A stretch of 26,120 nt of DNA from Bacteroidales bacterium (GTDB lineage: Bacteria; Bacteroidota; Bacteroidia; Bacteroidales; UBA3663), in assembly GCA_016293065.1 (NCBI GenBank), contig JAEDEY010000023.1, positions 1 through 26,120 of the forward strand. Direction: 5' to 3'. The notes under the pieces were generated by a model. It did not search any database. It was given only the letters and a program-made list of their open reading frames with translations, and had not been told where the DNA came from. The translations under genes and the position numbers were made by a program. Position 1 is the stretch's first letter. Every line of letters begins with the position of its first letter. Shown here piece by piece: positions 8,729 through 16,649 of this stretch.

Positions 8729-11527
8729 TTATTTTTTCATCTCGTTGGGCATCTCACCGAAGAACTCCTTGTAGCATTTGGTGAAATATGACGGAGCGGT
8801 GAAGCCTACTTCGTAAGCCACTTGCGAGATGTTCATTTCGCCTTGAGCCAGCAACTGGCGAGCCTTCTTGAGGCGCGTGTTGCGGATGAGCTCGACAGGC
8901 GAGTAGTTGGTCAAAGCCTTTGCCTTGCGGTAGAGCTGGGCGCGGCTCATGCCTATCTCGTCGCCAAGGTTCTCGACATTGAAGTCCGAATCGCCCATCT
9001 TCTCTTCGATGATCGCACGCATCTTGCGGAGGAACTTCTCGTCGGGCGTGTCGGTGTTCTTGACCTCCTTCTGTGGCTGTTCCTCCTGTGTTGCCTTCTG
9101 TTCTGGCTTCTTGGCAGAGACGATGGTCATGTCGCCAAAGAAATCGCGGATGCGGTCGTGGTTGCTCACCAAGGCATCGAGCTGGGCAATGAGCACCTCG
9201 GAACTGAATGGCTTTGGTAGATAGGCATCGGCACCCTCTTTGTGACCCTGAACGCGCTGTTCGTCGAGCGAGCAAGCCGTAAGCATCAGCACTGGGATAT
9301 GGCTCGTGCAGATCTCGGCCTTCAGGCGGCGGCAGCATTCGAGGCCGTCCATCACTGGCATCATCACGTCGCAGATGATGACATTGGGCACGGTCATCAT
9401 GGCACGACGCAAGCCCTCCTGTCCGTTGCAAGCAGTGATGACCTTGTACTTATCGGCAAGAAGGGTGCGCATCATCTCGCGTACGTCGGCATTGTCATCG
9501 ATGACGAGAGCCACTGGAAGTGGTTCGTCTTCGGCAATCTCTTCACATTGCTCCACCTCGCCCAATTCGGCTTGTACCTGCTGGGCAGAGATGTTGACAT
9601 CGGCAGAGTCGGGTATGGCAGCCGCCTCGCTGACAGGGAGCGTGATGGTAAAGACTGCACCTGTGCCTTCTGCCAAGTTGCTGGCTACAATGGTACCGCC
9701 ATGCAACTCGATAAAGCTCTTGACCACTGCAAGACCTATGCCCGAACCCTCATAATTGACCGAATCTATCTGGTAGAAGTTGTCGAAGATGTGGTTGATA
9801 TGTTCGACCTGAAGGCCTCTGCCCGAATCGGCAATCGACATGACGATGTTGCCGCCATCGCGCCTTAGAGTTATCCTGATTGAGCCGTTTTCGGGCGTGA
9901 ACTTGAACGCATTGCCCATGATGTTGAAGAAGACGCGTTCGATCTTCTGCACATCGACCTGAGTCACGAACGACTGGTCGGCAAGCACAGGGTCGTTGTT
10001 GCAGTTGATACTCAGCTTGATATGCTTGTTGAGGGCAAGGCCATTGAACGACTCGAGCCAGTTGCGAACGGCATTGGCGAGGTCGATTGTCTGGAGGTTG
10101 AGTGTGAGTTTGCCGCTTTCGTATTTGCGGAAGTCGAGTATCTGGTTGATGAGGCGCAGCAGCACCTGCACGTTCTTGTTGGCCAAGCCTAAGAGCTGAC
10201 GTTGCTGAGGACTGAAACCTTCGGTCTCCTGCAGTTTCTCAAGAGGAGCGGAGATGAGGGTGAGCGGAGTGCGGAAGTCGTGGCTCACGTTGGTAAAGAA
10301 CATCAGCTTGGCGCGAGTTGCTTCCTCAAGCTGCCGGGTCACTTTCTTCAGTTCTCTGTTTCGCTCTTCCAGTATTGTTCGATGCTGTGCAAGACGCGCG
10401 TTCATGCGCACCTTCATATTGTAGTTGCGATAGAGCACGGCAATGATGACAAGCACCATTATAAATAATATCAATAATGTATATAGGAGGGTGCGCTCCA
10501 GGTTGTGCTGATGCCAGTATTCATCGACCTTGCCCTTGAGCATCTTGATTGTCTCGACCTCATGTTCGGTTTCCTGAGCCATCAGATCCATAGCTTCAGC
10601 ACTCTGACGGTTGATCACGGCCGAGGGCAGTATCTGCTGACGTTCGTAAGGCTCGCCTTCAAGAATGTTCATTGCCAGACGTATGATCTTGTCGCCACCC
10701 GAAGAGTAGAGGAACGAAGCCTCTAATCGACCGTCGATGATGGCATCTATGCCGTTGCCTTCGCCAGTCATGGCATCGACACCCAAGAAGCGGATCTTGT
10801 TGTTTTCTCTTCCGAAGTAGCGGTCGGCAGCAGCGCGTGCTCCCATTGCCATCTGGTCGTTTTGAGCCACAACCATATCCACCACAACGCCAGCATGGAG
10901 CAGCGAATCCATGATGTGATCGGCAATGCTCCATTGCCAATCGGCATTGATTGACTCGACGATTTCAAAGTTGGGCATTGTGCCTATCATTTTAGAGAAT
11001 GTCTCGTGGCGCTGGATGGCAGGAGAGGCGTTAGGCAAGCCTTTCAGCTCCAATATCTTGCCACCGTTGGGCATGTTGGCGATGACGTAATCGCCCATCA
11101 ATCGGCTCACTTGCCTGTTGTCGCCCGCAATGAAAGCTGTGTAATCGTCGCCATTGACGCTTCGATCGGCTACGATGACGGGTATGCCAGAGTTGTAAGC
11201 CTTCGACACGACGTTTGTGAGGGCGTCGGCAACATTGGGCGACACGATGATCAGATCGACACCCTTGCTGATGAATTCCTCGATGTCGGCGCATTGACGT
11301 GCATTGTCATACTCCGAGTTGCGAAACTCCAAGGTGATGTTGGAGTGGAAAAGTTGTTCGCGTCGCATTTCCTCGTTCATCTTCTGTCGCCAAGCGTCAT
11401 CGCAAGGCTGAGAAATGCCGATGACAAACTGCTTCTTTTCCTGCATAGAGCAAGAAGACAGGAGAGAAAGCGAGGCAGTTGCCAGTATCGACAACAAGAG
11501 GAGAGATATTGAAATAGGAGTTTTCAC
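8729..11527 (-). CDS. Hybrid two-component system (HTCS) regulator with periplasmic-binding-protein sensor
   Basis: A 932-residue one-polypeptide two-component system. An N-terminal signal/anchor (~1-26) is followed by a LacI/ribose-binding-protein type periplasmic domain (~32-320; FVIGISQPCDDAWRQ, DLIIVSPNVADALTNVV, DMVVAQNDQMAMGARAAADR). Then come a transmembrane segment (~347-366), a coiled coil, HisKA with SHDFRTP (His416), a HATPase domain (N539, DSGRGLQ, GSGIGLAVV), a receiver domain (~671-790; phospho-acceptor Asp720, Lys772) and a C-terminal AraC-type HTH (~830-932). In B. thetaiotaomicron the fructan regulator BT1754 has the same periplasmic sensor and binds free fructose; the same ligand is inferred here. 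The start codon is GTG at 11527: an in-frame TAA lies five codons upstream and the next ATG falls after the signal sequence. It is transcribed separately from susC because a terminator lies between them. Confidence 0.96.
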   Translation of the reverse strand: MKTPISISLLLLSILATASLSLLSSCSMQEKKQFVIGISQPCDDAWRQKMNEEMRREQLFHSNITLEFRNSEYDNARQCADIEEFISKGVDLIIVSPNVADALTNVVSKAYNSGIPVIVADRSVNGDDYTAFIAGDNRQVSRLMGDYVIANMPNGGKILELKGLPNASPAIQRHETFSKMIGTMPNFEIVESINADWQWSIADHIMDSLLHAGVVVDMVVAQNDQMAMGARAAADRYFGRENNKIRFLGVDAMTGEGNGIDAIIDGRLEASFLYSSGGDKIIRLAMNILEGEPYERQQILPSAVINRQSAEAMDLMAQETEHEVETIKMLKGKVDEYWHQHNLERTLLYTLLILFIMVLVIIAVLYRNYNMKVRMNARLAQHRTILEERNRELKKVTRQLEEATRAKLMFFTNVSHDFRTPLTLISAPLEKLQETEGFSPQQRQLLGLANKNVQVLLRLINQILDFRKYESGKLTLNLQTIDLANAVRNWLESFNGLALNKHIKLSINCNNDPVLADQSFVTQVDVQKIERVFFNIMGNAFKFTPENGSIRITLRRDGGNIVMSIADSGRGLQVEHINHIFDNFYQIDSVNYEGSGIGLAVVKSFIELHGGTIVASNLAEGTGAVFTITLPVSEAAAIPDSADVNISAQQVQAELGEVEQCEEIAEDEPLPVALVIDDNADVREMMRTLLADKYKVITACNGQEGLRRAMMTVPNVIICDVMMPVMDGLECCRRLKAEICTSHIPVLMLTACSLDEQRVQGHKEGADAYLPKPFSSEVLIAQLDALVSNHDRIRDFFGDMTIVSAKKPEQKATQEEQPQKEVKNTDTPDEKFLRKMRAIIEEKMGDSDFNVENLGDEIGMSRAQLYRKAKALTNYSPVELIRNTRLKKARQLLAQGEMNISQVAYEVGFTAPSYFTKCYKEFFGEMPNEMKK

Positions 11528-11551
11528 TGTTTCAGTAAGTTATATTTGCCA

Positions 11552-11559
11552 CAAATGTA
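11552..11559 (-). promoter_or_regulatory. -7 promoter element of the HTCS gene
   Basis: TACATTTG on the minus strand matches TAnnTTTG and lies 24 nt upstream of the GTG start, implying a very short leader of about 18 nt. No good -33 TTTG was found at 19-21 nt spacing. Confidence 0.45.
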
Positions 11560-11705
11560 TTGATATTTTTCCAAAATATTCCATTTTATGCGAAATTTTG
11601 TGTCAAAAACGTGCAAAATCTTTCTTAATTGTGCAAAACAACGCCGATGCAACAAATTTTTTATACAATGAATGTTTTGTTATATCGCCTTTGGAAATAA
11701 AGCCA

Positions 11706-11713
11706 TACCTTTG
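11706..11713 (+). promoter_or_regulatory. -7 promoter element of candidate small RNA
   Basis: TACCTTTG followed by C matches the Bacteroidetes -7 consensus exactly. No protein gene follows before the terminator ending near 11851. The -33 region lacks a TTTG at optimal spacing (a TTTG at 11676-11679 is about 6 nt too far). Confidence 0.45.
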
Positions 11714-11718
11714 CACCA

Positions 11719-11851
11719 GAATCAAGATGATCTATTACATATAGTTAGATTAATGGTAATGTGACAATCACTTTTGTTATCATGAATTGAATGATGTGTA
11801 TTGTGTGTTTAAGCAAAAAGGAATGGCGTGAGTCATTCCTTTATTGTTTTT
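11719..11851 (+). ncRNA. Candidate orphan small RNA next to the fructan locus
   Basis: The interval between a consensus -7 (11706-11713) and an intrinsic terminator (stem 11817-11842) would give a transcript of about 130 nt. The only reading frames inside are a 5-codon one and a 25-codon one that runs through the terminator stem, so a coding role is unlikely. A separate promoter (-7 at 11938) serves the downstream kinase, so the unit does not look like that gene's leader. No known Rfam family was recognised. The 5' end is estimated from -7 spacing only. Confidence 0.4.
11817..11851 (+). terminator. Intrinsic terminator with GNRA-type loop
   Basis: An 11-bp stem (11817-11827 with 11832-11842; AAAGGAATG/CATTCCTTT plus a G-U and a C-G pair) is closed by the tetraloop GTGA, a GNRA type, and followed by ATTGTTTTTG. 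In the reverse direction the stem also leads into a T5 run. It lies 87 nt before the first -7 match for the kinase gene. Confidence 0.75.
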
Positions 11852-11937
11852 GTACGAAGAAAGCATAAAAAAGCATCAATACTGCATAAAAAGCACAAAA
11901 AAAGGAAGAAAAATGTGCGACCAAATAAATAAATGCC

Positions 11938-11945
11938 TATCTTTG
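11938..11945 (+). promoter_or_regulatory. -7 promoter element of the hybrid kinase gene
   Basis: TATCTTTG followed by C matches TAnnTTTG exactly and lies 38 nt before the ATG at 11984. No clear -33 TTTG is present. Confidence 0.5.
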
Positions 11946-11983
11946 CATTGCAAATACTTTGATTAATTAATTCTGAATATACG

Positions 11984-14398
11984 ATGGTTGAAGAGATAAC
12001 GCCAAAGAAACATGCTTCATTCATTGCCGCATTAGGCAATGTCTTCTCGTATATGTATATTCTTGATTTGGGAAAGAAGACATTGCAAAAGGTAATATCA
12101 GAGAACACATTAAGCCGAAAAACAATCAGGATTGAGCGGATGCCGGAATCGTATCTCGTCTTCTTGGGCAAATCGGTGGCCGAAAAACATCGATCGATAG
12201 TAATGTCGTTTCTTGACATCAACACGATAACGACCCGACTTGCACAACAGACAATCATCTCGGAGGCATATCAAACCATCGATGGACGATGGATGAGGTG
12301 CAGCATCGTGCCATACGAATTCGACAGCAGCAATCAGCTGTCATCGGTGATCATTGCAGTGAGAGTGGTGACCAACGAGATGAGCGCCATGCAGATGCGC
12401 GACAATGTCATCCAGGCTTTGTCGATGCCATTCGAGGGAGCATACAGCATCAATGCGACGACAGGCGAGGCAGTGTGCTATCGCATGGCCAATTATATCT
12501 CGAACCGCTATGGCAGGACATTCGTGGTCAGCAAGTACGAGAAAAGCATAAAGCTGTATATCGACAACGATGTGTTTGAGGACGACCGCTATCTGTTTGA
12601 TGACGTTGCCAAAATCAGCGGCGTGAAGGAGCTGCTCAAAGACAGAGTCAACTACGAGTTCAACTATAGGGTATATAAGGATGGCAAGATATGCTTCTAT
12701 CGTTGTGTCTTGGTGAGAATGAGACCCGACAATTTCGACTTTGTGATCGGCTTTAAGAACATTGACGACGAGACACGTCGCGACATTCAGAGAAACGAAG
12801 AACTCGAACGTCAGCGAGCCATCATCGAAGGATTGGGTACCGACTGCTTCTCGGTGTTGCTGGTGGATTTGGATCACGACTCAGTCAATGTGTTTCGCGC
12901 TATTGGCAAAGATGGTGAGTATCTTGCCGCCATGTGCAGCGAATGTGGCAACAGCTGGACGCAACTCGTCGAACGCTACAACGACAGCATCGTGACAGCC
13001 GAAAGCACAACCGAATTCCTGTATAAGCTTTCAATCGACTATATGAAGTCGCATCAGGACAGTGATTATACATTCGTCTATCAATCATTGCGCGAAGACC
13101 GAGGCATCACATATTATCAGGCACGCATCTCGTTTGTCAAAGAGGCCAATGGCAAGCCTGTCGTGGTGATGAGCACCCGCAACGTCGATGACTTGGTGAA
13201 GAAAGAACGTGAGCACGAACGACTGCTGCAAGAGGTGAAAATCGCAAAATCGGAAACCGAGAATAAGGCAAAGACCGATTTCCTCTTCAACATGTCGCAC
13301 GACATTCGCACCCCGATGAATGCCATCATGGGCTTCACCGAACTCATGCGCAAGAACATCGACAACAAAGCCAAGCTGCTCGATTATCTCGACAAGATCG
13401 ACTCGTCGAACAAGTTCCTGCTTTCGCTCATCAACAATGTGCTCGACATGGCTCGCATCGAGAGTGGCAAGGAGTCGCTCGACGAAACCACTGTCGATTC
13501 TGAGGAATTCTGCCATTCGCTCTTCGACCTGTTCAGCTCGCAGATGCAAGAGAAGAACGTGACATTCGTACACAAGCTAGACATCAAGAGCAAGCGCATC
13601 ATCGGCGACCCGACAAAACTGAGACAGATCGTGGTGAATGTGCTCAGCAATGCCCTCAAATATACGCCGTCGGGAGGACAAGTCACCATGACAATCACCG
13701 AAATGCCATCGGAACGGCCACAGAGCGTCGTCCACAAGATTGTGATCGAGGACACAGGCATCGGTATGTCAAAGCAGTTCCTGCCACATCTCTTCGACGA
13801 GTTCTCGCGCGAACGCACCTCTACGATCAGCAAGATACAGGGTACAGGACTCGGCATGCCTATCGTCAAGCGTCTGGTGATGCTGATGAATGGCACTATC
13901 GAAGTAGAAAGCAAGTTGGGAAAGGGCACACGATTCACCATCACCATACCATTCCGCATCTCGACAGAGAAACATACGGTGGGCGAAGTCACGCCAGAAC
14001 AAATATCAAGGGAACTGTCGGGCAAGCGCATCCTGTTGGCCGAAGACAACGACCTTAATGCCGAGATAGCTTGCTCAATTCTGCAGGAAGAGGGATTCGT
14101 GGTGGATAGAGCCGAGGATGGCATCGTATGCGTGGATATGCTCAGCAAGTCGGCTCCTGGCTATTACGACCTGATTCTGATGGATATACAGATGCCAAAC
14201 ATGAATGGCTACAAGGCAACACGTGTGATACGTAATCTTGAAGACCCTGTCAAGGCCAATATACCTATTGTGGCAATGACAGCCAATGCGTTTGAGGAGG
14301 ATAAGAAGAATGCTCTCAATGCAGGCATGAACGCCCATCTGGCAAAGCCTATCGACCTCGCTTCGCTCAATCACACGTTGCTCACTATTATGTCGTGA
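11984..14398 (+). CDS. Cytoplasmic PAS-like hybrid histidine kinase / response regulator
   Basis: An 804-residue protein with no signal peptide or transmembrane segment. The first ~410 residues look like tandem PAS-type folds (for example YSINATTGEAVCYRMANYI, FNYRVYKDGKICFYRCVL, DFVIGFKNIDDETRRD). A helical linker follows, then HisKA with NMSHDIRTPMNA (His439). The HATPase domain (~530-670) carries NVLSNALKYT, EDTGIGMS and GTGLGMPIV. The C-terminal receiver domain (~685-804) has AEDNDLNAE, the phospho-acceptor Asp734 in LMDIQMP, and AKPID. There is no DNA-binding output domain, so signal must pass to another partner by phosphorelay or protein contact. The neighbouring HTCS is transcribed divergently and the LytTR gene converges with only 4 nt between stop codons. 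The stimulus is unknown. Confidence 0.92.
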   Translation: MVEEITPKKHASFIAALGNVFSYMYILDLGKKTLQKVISENTLSRKTIRIERMPESYLVFLGKSVAEKHRSIVMSFLDINTITTRLAQQTIISEAYQTIDGRWMRCSIVPYEFDSSNQLSSVIIAVRVVTNEMSAMQMRDNVIQALSMPFEGAYSINATTGEAVCYRMANYISNRYGRTFVVSKYEKSIKLYIDNDVFEDDRYLFDDVAKISGVKELLKDRVNYEFNYRVYKDGKICFYRCVLVRMRPDNFDFVIGFKNIDDETRRDIQRNEELERQRAIIEGLGTDCFSVLLVDLDHDSVNVFRAIGKDGEYLAAMCSECGNSWTQLVERYNDSIVTAESTTEFLYKLSIDYMKSHQDSDYTFVYQSLREDRGITYYQARISFVKEANGKPVVVMSTRNVDDLVKKEREHERLLQEVKIAKSETENKAKTDFLFNMSHDIRTPMNAIMGFTELMRKNIDNKAKLLDYLDKIDSSNKFLLSLINNVLDMARIESGKESLDETTVDSEEFCHSLFDLFSSQMQEKNVTFVHKLDIKSKRIIGDPTKLRQIVVNVLSNALKYTPSGGQVTMTITEMPSERPQSVVHKIVIEDTGIGMSKQFLPHLFDEFSRERTSTISKIQGTGLGMPIVKRLVMLMNGTIEVESKLGKGTRFTITIPFRISTEKHTVGEVTPEQISRELSGKRILLAEDNDLNAEIACSILQEEGFVVDRAEDGIVCVDMLSKSAPGYYDLILMDIQMPNMNGYKATRVIRNLEDPVKANIPIVAMTANAFEEDKKNALNAGMNAHLAKPIDLASLNHTLLTIMS

Positions 14399-14402
14399 GC
14401 CC

Positions 14403-16184
14403 TCAGCATTGGCTATATTCCTTCAAGCCCACCTTGATGCTATCGACAAATGAGCGTGACACGGGGACGATCAGTTCGTTGACATCGAGCAGGAGCGAGA
14501 GCCCTGCACTCGTGGTAACGGCGTATTTGACGTGTGAGAGGTTGACCATGAAAGCACGGTGGCAACGCACGATATTGGTGAATGGCAGCAATTGCTGATC
14601 GACAACCTTCATTGTCGAACGTATCGACTTGGTCTTGAGCTTGCCATCGTTGATATAGGCAATATAGAGATTGTTGCTCTCGACAGTGATGTAGAGTAAA
14701 TCGACAGGGCGCACTGTGAGCGACTCGTTGGTGGCGCTTTCGATTACGATCGGCTTTTCAGGATCGGCCTTTGGCAACTTCACAGGGATATGTACCAATG
14801 CGGCGTTTGGATCCAGTTTCAGCTTATTCTCTTCTTCTTTTTGCTTCTTTGCCATCTCTTCGGCAGCGGCGAGTGCTTCATTCAGTTCGTCCTTCAGCTT
14901 GTTCAGAACTCTGCGGTTACGGCGACTCAGGAATATCATTATGGAAGAAACGACCAGCAACAACGCGAAACTGATGGCAACGACCCACCATAGCTGATGT
15001 CTTGTCTTGTCGAGAGTGGCTTCAACCTCTTCCTTCTCGATGCGAATAGGTGCAGTCATCACTTTCAAGTTCTGCTGTGCACGTTGCAGAGAGTCCTGGA
15101 TGTGATTGAAACGACCCATGTAGAAAAGCGAAAGTTCGGTGTCCTTCAGGAGGTCTTTGCTAATGAGGTAGCCAAGCTGAGCTGCATTCTGACGTGTCAC
15201 AGGATTTGCACTGCTGAAATCATTCTCGACCACCATCATCGCCTTGGCAGCTATATCTTCAATTTGAGAAAGAAGAGCACGGTCGTGGGTCTCTTCATAT
15301 TCGGCACGCAGCTTCTTGCCGACTTTGCGGTAAGCATCGGCCAGAGTAGAATGTCCGCGTTTTTGACGCGAAGGCTCTTTCGCCTCGACAACATATATGA
15401 GGCTATCGGCAATCAGAGCATAATGCAGGGCAGAATCGGCTTTCTGTGCGCGTGAATAGAATGCCGACAGCTTGTCGTTGGCACGCATCATGCCATCGAC
15501 ATTGTTGTGGACAGTGGCAATGCTGAGCGCCTCGTGAGACAATGCAATCGACTCGCGGTAGCCGTTTTCGAAGTCGTGATTCGCTTCACAGATAGAATCG
15601 GAATGCCAGCAATGAGCCATAGCAAGGTTGAGCAGAGCAATCACCTCCTCGCGTGCATCACCAGATTTCTGCGCCTCAAGGCAGTATTTCTGACCCCAAT
15701 CGAGAGCTTCCTGAAAAGCATGGCGAGAATTCATCTCGGCAGCGATGCGCTGATAGATCTGGGCAGCAAGCTGATGGTTGTCGGTCTTCTCGATTGCCTT
15801 GGCGGCAGTGAAATAGCATAAGGCCTTCAACTCCTCGTCACCGATTTTCAGCTGATCGTAGATTGCGCCTTTGAGATAATTGACCTGTGCCTTGCGCAGG
15901 TTGCTGTCGCCGTCGTTGAAATAGTGATATGCACGTTCGAGCGACTCGATGTCGAATGTCTTCTCATATCTGGCATATTTGATCCAGTTGTCGATCAGAT
16001 AGTATCTGGCAATGTTTGCTTCGCTTGAGGTGGGCTTAGGCATCTCGCTGAGCATAGTTGCTGCAGAATCAAGATTGACCATCATCACTTCCTCAACCTT
16101 GTCAAGCTGTTCGGATTCAACCTTCGAATCACACGCCACAAAGAAAAGGCTTAATATTAAATAAGGTAAAATAATCTGTTTCAT
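14403..16184 (-). CDS. Membrane-anchored LytTR transcription regulator with TPR sensor region
   Basis: A 593-residue one-component regulator. The start MKQIILPYLILSLFFVACDS was chosen because it begins a signal/anchor sequence with a lipobox-like Cys18; an upstream 23-codon extension is less likely. Residues ~30-370 are alpha-helical tetratricopeptide-like repeats (ALCYFTAAKAIEKTDNHQLA, EVIALLNLAMAHCWH), predicted outside the cytoplasm. One transmembrane helix lies at ~398-419 (WWVVAISFALLLVVSSIMIF), then a basic, charged coiled coil (~421-455). A LytTR DNA-binding domain (~480-593) ends the protein, with the hallmark VRCHRAFMVNLSHVK. It has no receiver domain. Four LytTR-type repeats in the intergenic region upstream suggest that it controls itself and/or pspC. 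It ends 4 nt from the convergent kinase stop, with no terminator between them. Confidence 0.9.
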   Translation of the reverse strand: MKQIILPYLILSLFFVACDSKVESEQLDKVEEVMMVNLDSAATMLSEMPKPTSSEANIARYYLIDNWIKYARYEKTFDIESLERAYHYFNDGDSNLRKAQVNYLKGAIYDQLKIGDEELKALCYFTAAKAIEKTDNHQLAAQIYQRIAAEMNSRHAFQEALDWGQKYCLEAQKSGDAREEVIALLNLAMAHCWHSDSICEANHDFENGYRESIALSHEALSIATVHNNVDGMMRANDKLSAFYSRAQKADSALHYALIADSLIYVVEAKEPSRQKRGHSTLADAYRKVGKKLRAEYEETHDRALLSQIEDIAAKAMMVVENDFSSANPVTRQNAAQLGYLISKDLLKDTELSLFYMGRFNHIQDSLQRAQQNLKVMTAPIRIEKEEVEATLDKTRHQLWWVVAISFALLLVVSSIMIFLSRRNRRVLNKLKDELNEALAAAEEMAKKQKEEENKLKLDPNAALVHIPVKLPKADPEKPIVIESATNESLTVRPVDLLYITVESNNLYIAYINDGKLKTKSIRSTMKVVDQQLLPFTNIVRCHRAFMVNLSHVKYAVTTSAGLSLLLDVNELIVPVSRSFVDSIKVGLKEYSQC

Positions 16185-16242
16185 AGGTCCGAAGTTAGCA
16201 ATAATTATTGAAATTTTCTTAAAAACGAAGCAAAAAACGCAT

Positions 16243-16312
16243 CCATTCGTCACAGAATTTTACCATTCGTCACAGAAACCTGCCATTCGTTGCATTTTTT
16301 CTGCCGTTCGTC
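16243..16312 (+). repeat. Array of four AlgR/LytTR-like direct repeats
   Basis: Copies are CCATTCGTC (16243-16251), CCATTCGTC (16263-16271), CCATTCGTT (16283-16291) and CCGTTCGTC (16304-16312), at offsets of 20, 20 and 21 bp. Three of the four continue as ACA. The last copy is identical to the CCGTTCGTC core bound by Pseudomonas AlgR, a LytTR-family regulator. The array begins 59 bp upstream of the LytTR gene start and ends 8 bp before the candidate -33 of pspC. The repeats are seen directly; their use by the neighbouring LytTR protein is inferred. Confidence 0.75.
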
Positions 16313-16319
16313 ACAAAAA

Positions 16320-16351
16320 TTTGGCAGTGTTACTTTTTTGTCACAACTTTG
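16320..16351 (+). promoter_or_regulatory. Promoter of pspC
   Basis: TTTG at 16320-16323 (-33) is separated by 20 bp from CAACTTTG at 16344-16351 (-7; consensus except for the first base). The imperfect -7 suits a promoter that needs an activator, and the repeat array ends just upstream. The leader to the ATG at 16405 would be about 47 nt. Confidence 0.55.
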
Positions 16352-16404
16352 CATCGTCAAACAAATGACAGAGATTTTAGACTTATCATAATAATATTGA
16401 AATT

Positions 16405-16620
16405 ATGAAAACATTGAGAAGAAGTATTTACGGCCGCTGGATTGGTGGTGTATGCGCTGGAATAGCCGATTATTTGGGTATTGATCCAACGGTGATCCGT
16501 CTTATCTGGGCACTATTGTTTTTCTGTGGGGGCACAGGCTTGTTGGCTTACGTGATCTGTTGGATAGGCATCCCAGAGGAATCATATACTGACTCAGGAT
16601 CTGATCGCCGCTTGACATAA
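16405..16620 (+). CDS. PspC-domain small membrane protein
   Basis: A 71-residue protein that is essentially one PspC domain: MKTLRRSIYGRWIGGVCAGI carries the GGVCAGIADYLGIDPTVIRL signature, followed by one hydrophobic helix (IWALLFFCGGTGLLAYVICWIGIP) and a short polar tail. PspC proteins sit in the inner membrane and belong to envelope/phage-shock stress responses in Proteobacteria; stand-alone short versions are common in Bacteroidetes but poorly studied. It is followed by a MerR-type regulator after 48 nt and preceded by the LytTR repeat array, so control by the adjacent LytTR protein is likely. Confidence 0.9.
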   Translation: MKTLRRSIYGRWIGGVCAGIADYLGIDPTVIRLIWALLFFCGGTGLLAYVICWIGIPEESYTDSGSDRRLT

Positions 16621-16649
16621 AGATATAGATGATTGGGAAGAGGAGAAAA

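Larger units (their letters stand above)
11528..11983. other. 456-bp AT-rich divergent intergenic region
   Basis: This gap separates the divergent HTCS and histidine kinase genes and holds no convincing protein gene. It contains a minus-strand -7 for the HTCS, a direct repeat GTGCAAAA (11611-11618 and 11631-11638, 20 bp apart), a plus-strand -7 at 11706, a terminator ending near 11851, and a second plus-strand -7 at 11938 for the kinase. The 11706-11851 interval is proposed as a small RNA gene. Confidence 0.6.

Noticed and set aside
9242..9868. Long plus-strand open frame opposite the HTCS gene
   Set aside because: It lies wholly antisense to receiver and kinase motifs of the HTCS, its product has no recognisable family, and such frames are expected from the codon use of the true gene.
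11792..11869. 25-codon frame MMCIVCLSKKEWRESF... inside the candidate small RNA
   Set aside because: It runs through the terminator stem and T-run and has a composition unlike a real protein.
13384..14148. 254-codon minus-strand frame opposite the hybrid kinase
   Set aside because: It is the mirror of the HATPase and receiver coding region; low-complexity Ser/Leu-rich translation and no promoter support.
16190..16197. TAACTTCG on the minus strand as -7 of the LytTR gene
   Set aside because: One mismatch and a transcript start that would fall on the start codon itself; no -33 at correct spacing.
16243..16312. CRISPR-like spaced repeats
   Set aside because: Repeats are 9-12 bp with 20-bp periodicity and no unique spacers of CRISPR length; there are no cas genes. 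Operator array is the better explanation.
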